From: Clostridia bacterium
GTDB lineage: Bacteria; Bacillota; Clostridia; Christensenellales; Borkfalkiaceae
Direction: 5' to 3'
DNA length: 11,148 nt
Assembly (NCBI GenBank): GCA_017421905.1
Contig: JAFOHH010000115.1
Span: 1 to 11,148, forward strand
Made by a program: the position numbers and the translations under genes. Positions within the stretch are counted from its first letter, which is position 1. Each line of letters opens with the position of its first letter. The notes below the pieces were generated by a model, which did not search any database, had not been told where the DNA came from, and was given only the letters and a program-made list of their open reading frames with translations. Below are positions 5,941-11,148 of this stretch, piece after piece.

Positions 5941-7196
5941 CGGAAGTTTTTCCATTTTTTCACGGCAACGGCGCAGCCGAATACGGAAAGAAAGGCTGCA
6001 ATCAGCCAACAAACGGCAGTTGCATCCCACCCTTTATTTTGCGAAAGGGCGGCGTAACCGTAGGTGGAAATTGCCGCGCCTGCATAAACGCACGCATTCA
6101 GCACGCCAGAAACGGTAGAGGTTTGTCCCGTAGCGGCAAAATGCCCGGGCACACGGCTAATTAAAAGGTGGTTAATGCCGTGCATACAACCGCTGCCAAC
6201 GGCAAGGGTAACGACGGAAATTGCCGCGTTTTTGCCGAAAAACAGGTTCAAAACAAGTAGGTCGACGGTGGCAACGATAAATAAAATCATCGAGCTTTTC
6301 GCCTCGTTTTTTATACGTTTTTCTAAAAAGGAAGCGCCTAAAATCGCCACCGTGGAAAATACGGGAATAATGCAAGTTAAAAGAACGGATTGCGAAGGGC
6401 TTAGCCTATATTCTTCTTTAATCAGCGTGGGCATCCAGGTTGCAATACTGTCGCGTAGCGAGCCTTGCAGTACGATGGAGAAGATAAGCGGAAACACGCC
6501 CGCAAGCAAAAATAAGGTTGCAATTCGTCGCTTTTCCATGGGTACGGGGTCGTGCTTTTTCTCCGTGGGGGAATTATCCGTTGTCGCGTCGTTCATCGCT
6601 TCGGATGCTTCCTCGCCATGCTCCGCGGCTAGGTTTTTTGTAATTCCCACCAGCCATACAAGCACGGTAACGCCGCTAAAAAGAGCAGAGGTTAAAAACA
6701 TTGCGCGCCAAGTGGCAACTTCTAAAAATAGGGCGGATAGGGCGTAAATAAGCACGTTTGCCGCCATTGCAGTTACCGAAATCAGCGTGGTGGCACGCTC
6801 GTAAGCACGTCTCGGCATATGTTCAGCCATAAGCTTTACGATGGGAGGCCATAGCAATGCTTGAAAAAATCCGTTACAGCACCAAACGGCGATAATTGCG
6901 CCGATGCTTTGCAAAAAGAACACGGCAATATTAACGAGCGTGGTTGCAATTAAGCCAAACGCTACAATTTTAACGGGGGAAAACCTATCTCCCATAACGC
7001 CGCTTAAAATTTGTCCGATTCCGTACGCAATAAACGCCCCCGTAACGGCAATGCCGCCCGTTGCGTTATCAATTTTCAAATCAGCAACCAGTCCAACCAA
7101 AACGGCGGCGTAATTGTACCTCGTTAAATAAGATGCAAAATAGGTAAGGCAACACAAAAAAATTAAAGCCTTTATTTTTTTTGCAGAACGGTGCAT
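5916..7196 (-). CDS. MFS transporter, organophosphate:phosphate antiporter (GlpT/UhpT) type
   Basis: This 426-residue integral membrane protein of the major facilitator superfamily has about 12 hydrophobic segments split by a charged cytoplasmic loop (about 187-224, rich in Glu, Asp and Lys). YFASYLTRYNYA (19-30) resembles the first-helix motif of the GlpT/UhpT family, with Arg26 at the position of the GlpT substrate arginine. Arg248 in LRDSIATWMPTLIKE lines up with the second GlpT substrate arginine (LRYGILDWSPTYLKE). AYGIGQILSGVMGDR (58-71 region) is the MFS loop 2-3 signature and WPP at 116-118 is also GlpT-like. Import of a phosphorylated or other anionic metabolite is therefore likely; the exact substrate is unknown. 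The start ATG has AAAGGA 8 bases upstream. The last seven codons lie in a tandem repeat. It is convergent with clpX and divergent from the asparaginase operon. Confidence 0.85.
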   Translation of the reverse strand: MHRSAKKIKALIFLCCLTYFASYLTRYNYAAVLVGLVADLKIDNATGGIAVTGAFIAYGIGQILSGVMGDRFSPVKIVAFGLIATTLVNIAVFFLQSIGAIIAVWCCNGFFQALLWPPIVKLMAEHMPRRAYERATTLISVTAMAANVLIYALSALFLEVATWRAMFLTSALFSGVTVLVWLVGITKNLAAEHGEEASEAMNDATTDNSPTEKKHDPVPMEKRRIATLFLLAGVFPLIFSIVLQGSLRDSIATWMPTLIKEEYRLSPSQSVLLTCIIPVFSTVAILGASFLEKRIKNEAKSSMILFIVATVDLLVLNLFFGKNAAISVVTLAVGSGCMHGINHLLISRVPGHFAATGQTSTVSGVLNACVYAGAAISTYGYAALSQNKGWDATAVCWLIAAFLSVFGCAVAVKKWKNFRTEQDALR

Positions 7197-7239
7197 ATTT
7201 TTTATCCTTTGCGGTTGAATTTTGCCCGAAAGCGCAAAC

Positions 7240-7269
7240 AGTTTACCACGAAGGCGGTAACAAAGTCAA
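7240..7269 (-). promoter_or_regulatory. Probable promoter of the MFS gene
   Basis: On the minus strand TTGACT (7269-7264, 5 of 6) is followed after 18 bases by TAAACT (7245-7240, 4 of 6), placing the start of transcription about 40 bases before the transporter ATG. TTACC (7243-7247) and GGTAA (7256-7260) form a small inverted repeat in the spacer, a possible operator. Confidence 0.5.
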
Positions 7270-7298
7270 TAAAAATACTCTTTACCTACAAAAAAACC

Positions 7299-7327
7299 CG
7301 TTTTTTCTATAGAAATAGAAAAAAACG
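7299..7327. repeat. AT-rich inverted repeat between divergent promoters
   Basis: CGTTTTTTCTA (7299-7309) and TAGAAAAAAACG (7316-7327) are inverted arms with one extra A in the right arm. An overlapping perfect palindrome TTCTATAGAA lies at 7305-7314. The element sits midway between the outward-facing promoters of the MFS gene and the asparaginase operon. It could be a regulator site or bent A-tract DNA; no binding protein is known. Confidence 0.45.
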
Positions 7328-7349
7328 ATAAACTATTTTCGCGCGGGTA

Positions 7350-7378
7350 TTGCATTTTTAGGCGCAGTTTGGTATAAT
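7350..7378 (+). promoter_or_regulatory. Promoter of the asparaginase-ABC-ATP-grasp operon
   Basis: A perfect TATAAT (7373-7378) follows TTGCAT (7350-7355, 3 of 6) after 17 bases. Transcription would begin near 7385, giving a leader of about 70 bases with a hairpin. The weak -35 box fits a promoter that may need an activator. Confidence 0.65.
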
Positions 7379-7401
7379 TAAAATGGATTCGTGCGGACGG
7401 C

Positions 7402-7418
7402 AAAAGCCTACGGCTTTT
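7402..7418 (+). promoter_or_regulatory. Leader hairpin upstream of the asparaginase gene
   Basis: AAAAGCCTACGGCTTTT is a perfect 7-bp stem with a TAC loop in the 5' leader. It is flanked by two direct copies of CGTGCG (7390-7395 and 7423-7428). AAAAAC (7429-7434) and GTTTTT (7437-7442), which abut the ribosome site, can form a second weak pairing. The first hairpin ends in only four T bases, so it is a poor terminator; a stability or regulatory role is inference. Confidence 0.4.
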
Positions 7419-7457
7419 ATCGCGTGCGAAAAACTCGTTTTTTAGGGAGTATTCGTT

Positions 7458-8453
7458 ATGAAAAAACTACTTATGATTGCAACCGGCGGCACGATTGCCT
7501 CCGTTCAAAAGGAACATGGGCTCGTTCCCGGCATCACCTCTACCGAGCTTATCGAATACCTCCCTTCGTTAAAGCATATTGCCGACGTAGACTCGCTACA
7601 ACTGCTTTCCTTAGATAGCTCCAACATGCGCCCTTCGCACTGGATGCAAATTGCCGGAGCAATAGAAAAAAATTACGACGCGTACGACGGCTTTGTCATT
7701 TGCCACGGCACGGATACCATGGCTTTTACGGCGGCGGCTCTTTCTTATCTCATTCAAAACAGCAAAAAGCCCATCGTCATAACGGGTGCGCAAAAGCCCA
7801 TCAGCTCGGAAATTTCCGATGCCAAGCAAAACCTTTTGTGCGCCTTTTCCTACGCAGCCTCCGCAGGGGCGTGCAACGTTTCGGTGGTGTTTGGTGGAAA
7901 GGTTATCGCCGGCACGCGCGCTAAAAAAACGCACACCAAAAGCTATCACGCTTTTTCCAGCATGAACTATCCCGATATCGCCGTATTTCAAGGCGACCGC
8001 CTCGTACGTTATATCGATCAAAAAACGGGCAAAACGCCGCAGTTTTATCACGATTTAAACGAAAAGGTTGGGCTTTACAAGGTTCTTCCCAACAGCGATC
8101 CGGAGCTGCTTTATTACCTTTTGGAGCGTAACGACGCGGTGATTATCGAAAGCTTTGGCACGGGCGGCCTTCCCGAGCAGGGCGAAGAAATGCTCGTTCG
8201 CTTAAAGGAATACACCGACCGCGGCAAGCTTATCGTTATGACCACGCAAGTCCCCTCGGAAGGCAGCGATATGTCCGTATACCGCGTGGGCGGAAGGCTT
8301 AAAGAGGCGTGCGGCATTATCGAATGCTTCGATATGTCGCTGGAATCCATTCTCGCCAAGCTTATGTGGGTGCTTGCCGTAGAAAAAACGCGTGCAAAGC
8401 GCATCAAACGCTTTTATAAACCCGTCAATTTCGATATTTCGTTTTCCGAATAA
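7458..8453 (+). CDS. ansA: Type I (cytoplasmic) L-asparaginase
   Basis: This enzyme hydrolyses L-asparagine to L-aspartate and ammonia. The 331-residue product has no signal peptide and the length of the cytoplasmic AnsA-type family. The first active-site threonine is Thr12 in IATGGTIAS. The second motif is CHGTDTMAFTAAAL, with Thr85 and Asp86. A Ser-Ser pair (54-55) in SLDSSNM and a lysine in GTRAKKTH (156-157) occupy the expected substrate and catalytic places. FGTGGLP (154-160 of the C-terminal half) and TTQVPSEGSDMSVYRVG match the C-terminal domain. AGGGAG lies 8 bases before the ATG. The stop codon overlaps the ribosome site of the ABC gene, 12 bases away, so the two are co-transcribed. 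Such proteins can also act on glutamine or on aspartyl compounds, so the true substrate in this operon context is open. Confidence 0.93.
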   Translation: MKKLLMIATGGTIASVQKEHGLVPGITSTELIEYLPSLKHIADVDSLQLLSLDSSNMRPSHWMQIAGAIEKNYDAYDGFVICHGTDTMAFTAAALSYLIQNSKKPIVITGAQKPISSEISDAKQNLLCAFSYAASAGACNVSVVFGGKVIAGTRAKKTHTKSYHAFSSMNYPDIAVFQGDRLVRYIDQKTGKTPQFYHDLNEKVGLYKVLPNSDPELLYYLLERNDAVIIESFGTGGLPEQGEEMLVRLKEYTDRGKLIVMTTQVPSEGSDMSVYRVGGRLKEACGIIECFDMSLESILAKLMWVLAVEKTRAKRIKRFYKPVNFDISFSE

Positions 8454-8465
8454 GGAGGAAGTGGT

Positions 8466-10250
8466 ATGAGAGGTTCTCGATCTTTAGAAAAACCGACGGT
8501 TACCATTTCCTTCGGGCAATTCGTAAAGGAGTTTTCCCAGTTTTATAAGCCGCACAAAAAATTGTTTTTTATCGATATGTGCTGCGCTTTTTTGGTTGCC
8601 GTTTGCAACTTATTGTATCCCCCTATTGCCCAAAATATCATTAACGACTACGTTCCCAACGGTTTGCTCCGCACTATGCTTATTTGGGCGGGAGTATTGC
8701 TTGTTTTGTACTTTGTAAAAGCAGGGCTTAACTACGTTATTAACTACTGGGGGCATATTATGGGTGTGCGCATTCAAGGCGATATGCGCGCTAAATTGTT
8801 TCGCCACCTGCAAAAGCTGCCCTTTTCTTATTACGACGAGCATAAAACGGGTACGATTATGTCCCGCCTCATTAACGACCTATTCGATATTTCCGAGCTT
8901 GCCCACCACGGCCCGGAGGATTTATTCCTTTCCGTCGTAACTATCGTCGGCGCAATCGTAATGATGGCGTTTATTTACTGGCCGCTTGCGTTAATCGTAC
9001 TTGCTTTTTTGCCGCTTATGATTATTTGCGTCGTGTCGCTCCGTAAGGAAATGACCGAAACATGGCGTCAAACCCGCATAAAAACGGGGGAAATTAATGC
9101 GAGTGTAGAAAGCTCCGTTGCGGGTATTCGCGTTGCGCGCGCCTACACGGCAGATACGCACGAGGCAAAAAAATTCGCCGCCGCTAACCAAGGCTATCAA
9201 ACGGCGCGCAAGGGCGTATATAAGGTTATGGGTAAATTTCAAAGCGCCATGAACCTTTTCAACGACCTATTATACCTGCTCGTTTTGGTAGCGGGCGGTC
9301 TGTTTTTTTATTACGGAAAGATTAACGAGGGCGAATTTGTCGCTTTCGTGCTCTATATCTCGCGCCTGCTTAACCCCTTGCGCATTTTAGTTGCTTTGTT
9401 CGAACAAATTCAAGGCGGTATGTCGGGCTTCCAACGCTACAAAGAGGTTATGGAGGTCGCCCCGGAAGAAGAAACCGGTACGCAACAACTGCAATCTATG
9501 TGCGGCGATATTGAATATCAAAACGTCAATTTTGCTTACGTAGAAGGGCAAGCCGTACTCAACAACCTATCTTTAACGATAAAAAAAGGCAGCACGGTAG
9601 CCTTCGTAGGGCCTTCGGGCGGCGGAAAAACCACCCTTTGCCACCTTTTGCCGCGTTTTTATGAAATCAATTCGGGCGCAATTACGGTTGGAGGGGAGGA
9701 CGTTCGCTCCTTTAGCCGTTTGTCCCTTCGCAAGAATATCGGCATCGTACAGCAAGACGTATTTTTGTTTAGCGGCACGATAAGAGAAAACATTGCTTAC
9801 GGCAATTTAGACGCAACCGAAGAGGAAATTATAGAGGCGGCTAAAAAGGCCAACATTCACGATTTTATCTCCACCCTGCCGCAGGGCTACGATACCGAGG
9901 TGGGAGAGCGCGGCGTAAAACTTTCGGGTGGGCAAAAGCAACGCGTTTCCATTGCGCGCGCTTTCTTAAAAAATCCGCCCATTCTTATTTTAGACGAAGC
10001 AACCAGCGCACTCGACAACGTAACCGAAATGCAAATTCAGCAAGCGTTAGAGCGGCTCAGCGTGGGCAGAACGACCATCGTCGTTGCGCACCGCCTTTCC
10101 ACCGTTAAAAACGCCGATAATATTTACGTCATCACAAAAGAAGGCGTTACCGAAAGCGGCACGCACGAGCAGCTCGTGCAAAAGGGCGGCTACTACGCAA
10201 CGCTGTACGAGGCAAGCCTGCAGGGCTGCCTTGCAGAGGAGGCTTTATGA
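8466..10250 (+). CDS. ABC exporter, fused transmembrane and ATPase domains
   Basis: The 594-residue protein is a complete type-B exporter half-transporter (MsbA/BmrA/LmrA-like). A six-helix transmembrane domain spans about residues 30-320, with coupling-region motifs such as LPFSYYDEHKTGTIMSRLINDL. The nucleotide-binding domain runs from about 348 to 585. It contains an A-loop tyrosine at 358, Walker A GPSGGGKT (382-389), Q-loop Gln430, signature LSGGQ (486-490), Walker B ILILDE with catalytic Glu511, and H-loop His542. All catalytic residues are present, so a homodimer could work with two active sites. There is no peptidase C39 domain at the N-terminus. AAGGAGG (8452-8458), overlapping the asparaginase stop, sits 7 bases before the ATG. 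The 3' end overlaps the ATP-grasp gene by ATGA. Export of a small molecule or peptide is likely; the substrate cannot be read from the sequence. Confidence 0.92.
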   Translation: MRGSRSLEKPTVTISFGQFVKEFSQFYKPHKKLFFIDMCCAFLVAVCNLLYPPIAQNIINDYVPNGLLRTMLIWAGVLLVLYFVKAGLNYVINYWGHIMGVRIQGDMRAKLFRHLQKLPFSYYDEHKTGTIMSRLINDLFDISELAHHGPEDLFLSVVTIVGAIVMMAFIYWPLALIVLAFLPLMIICVVSLRKEMTETWRQTRIKTGEINASVESSVAGIRVARAYTADTHEAKKFAAANQGYQTARKGVYKVMGKFQSAMNLFNDLLYLLVLVAGGLFFYYGKINEGEFVAFVLYISRLLNPLRILVALFEQIQGGMSGFQRYKEVMEVAPEEETGTQQLQSMCGDIEYQNVNFAYVEGQAVLNNLSLTIKKGSTVAFVGPSGGGKTTLCHLLPRFYEINSGAITVGGEDVRSFSRLSLRKNIGIVQQDVFLFSGTIRENIAYGNLDATEEEIIEAAKKANIHDFISTLPQGYDTEVGERGVKLSGGQKQRVSIARAFLKNPPILILDEATSALDNVTEMQIQQALERLSVGRTTIVVAHRLSTVKNADNIYVITKEGVTESGTHEQLVQKGGYYATLYEASLQGCLAEEAL

Positions 10251-11148
10251 TTAACAACGCAGACCGCGTATTCGTAAAAATTTTACGAGAAATTTGTGAA
10301 GAAGAGGGCGTTTCCCTATATATGACCTCCTGCGACTGGATGGGCCGGCTGGAAAAAAACGGTAAAACGGGCTTTGTTTGGGGCTATCAGCTACCCGAAA
10401 ACAGCGCGGCGGCGCACCTCATTGCCAAGGATAAATCGGGCGTATCGCAGTTTTTACAGCGCGCAGGCGTGCCTTGCGTTCCGCACGAATTATTTATTAC
10501 CCCCAAGGAATTCGGCTATCTCAACGTTTCCTCCAACTGGGATCGGATGAGAGAGCTGCTCACCCGTTACGGCAAGGTGGTTGTAAAGCCTAACGAGGGG
10601 ACGGGCGGCGACTGCGTGTATCTCGCTACTACCTTCGGCGAATTAGAAGAAGCAGTTACGCGCGTGTTCGATTGCTACCGCACGGTTGCCATTTCTCCCT
10701 TTATTGAAATCGAGGCGGAATATCGCGCCGTCGTTTCGGGCAATTCCGTAAAGCTCATCTTTTCCAAAATTCGCCCCGAGGTTGTGGGCGACGGGGTACA
10801 TACCCTTTCCGCGCTTGGCGCAGAAAAATACAAATCCGCCGCCATCACTTACGATTGCGACCCCTCCTTCGTTCCTAAAAAGGGCGAACGGGTACTGCTT
10901 TCTTGGCATCATAATTTGGGGAGAGGCGCTTATGCCGAGGTTGTAACGGACGGCGCGCTCACCAAGCAAATTACCGAGATCGCCCTTGCGGCCGCGGCTG
11001 CCGTTGGCGTAACCTTTGCCTCGGTAGACGTAATTAAAACGCAAAACGGGTTTTCCGTTTTAGAAATTAACAGCGGTGTAATGACGGAAAACTTTGCTCG
11101 AGAAAGTGAGGAAAATTACCGCACCGCAAAAGAAATTTATCGCGAGGC
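10247..11148 (+). CDS. ATP-grasp ligase, cyanophycin/glutathione synthetase-like (partial, 3' end missing)
   Basis: The frame opens at the ATG at 10247, which overlaps the ABC stop as ATGA and has AGAGGAGG 4 bases upstream. It stays open for 300 codons to the right edge. The protein looks like an ATP-grasp carboxylate-amine ligase. IAKDKSGVSQFLQRAGVPCVP (59-79) is the usual entry helix. VVVKPNEGTGGDCV (111-124) contains the ATP lysine Lys114 and the glycine-rich loop. EAEYRAVV is followed by IRPEVVGDGVHTL (175-187), close to the RxPxxVVGDGxHT pattern of CphA and GshAB ATP-grasp domains. HHNLGRGAYAEVVTD parallels their NLStGG segment. Asp261, Glu273 and Asn275 (VLEINSG) are probable metal ligands. 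It would join a carboxylate to an amine through an acyl phosphate. Whether a Mur-ligase-like domain follows, as in CphA, cannot be seen. Substrates are unknown. Confidence 0.85.
   Translation, partial: MINNADRVFVKILREICEEEGVSLYMTSCDWMGRLEKNGKTGFVWGYQLPENSAAAHLIAKDKSGVSQFLQRAGVPCVPHELFITPKEFGYLNVSSNWDRMRELLTRYGKVVVKPNEGTGGDCVYLATTFGELEEAVTRVFDCYRTVAISPFIEIEAEYRAVVSGNSVKLIFSKIRPEVVGDGVHTLSALGAEKYKSAAITYDCDPSFVPKKGERVLLSWHHNLGRGAYAEVVTDGALTKQITEIALAAAAAVGVTFASVDVIKTQNGFSVLEINSGVMTENFARESEENYRTAKEIYRE

Noticed and set aside
5803..6030. 75-codon minus-strand frame rich in Arg and Thr across the tandem repeat
   Set aside because: Its repeated peptide only reflects the DNA repeat in another frame, and it overlaps the end of the transporter gene without a ribosome site.
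6175..6747. 190-codon reading frame on the plus strand inside the MFS gene
   Set aside because: It is fully antisense to a clear membrane transporter gene; its composition is what the reverse complement of hydrophobic codons produces.
10643..11044. 133-codon reading frame on the minus strand near the right end
   Set aside because: It is antisense to the ATP-grasp gene, whose motifs run through the entire stretch on the plus strand.

Overview
The window looks like a chromosomal segment of a Gram-positive, moderate-GC bacterium of the Bacillota, most likely an uncultured Clostridia-type lineage. The signs are strong AAGGAGG-type ribosome binding sites, sigma-A-like promoters, U-tailed intrinsic terminators and an RqcH/NFACT protein. 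Family-level placement is not possible from this sequence alone. It carries seven complete protein genes and two cut by the window edges. No tRNA, rRNA, CRISPR array or insertion sequence was seen.

Layout, left to right. Bases 1-215 hold the 3' end of an unrecognised AT-rich, cysteine-containing gene (+). A bidirectional terminator follows at 274-302. Next comes rqcH (NFACT, ribosome quality control) on the minus strand, 2071-347. A divergent promoter region (about 2072-2359) separates it from tig-clpP-clpX on the plus strand (trigger factor, ClpP peptidase, ClpX unfoldase, 2360-5720). The 196-base clpP-clpX gap contains two terminator-like hairpins. A second bidirectional terminator (5771-5796) and a GC-rich 37/39-base tandem repeat (5840-5940) lie between clpX and a convergent MFS transporter gene of the organophosphate/phosphate antiporter type (minus, 7196-5916). 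A second divergent promoter region (7197-7457) leads into a tight plus-strand operon. That operon contains a cytoplasmic type I asparaginase, a full-length ABC exporter half-transporter, and an ATP-grasp ligase that runs off the right edge.

How the genes work together. rqcH and tig-clpPX form a nascent-protein quality-control neighbourhood. Trigger factor receives emerging chains, RqcH tags chains stalled on 50S subunits with alanine, and ClpXP is a known protease for such tagged chains in Bacillus. The right-hand operon (asparaginase, exporter, CphA/GshAB-like ATP-grasp enzyme) has 12-base spacing and then a 4-base ATGA overlap, so the three are very probably co-expressed. Their combination suggests making, or metabolising and exporting, an amino-acid- or peptide-derived small molecule. 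No product can be named, and this is the most unusual part of the window.
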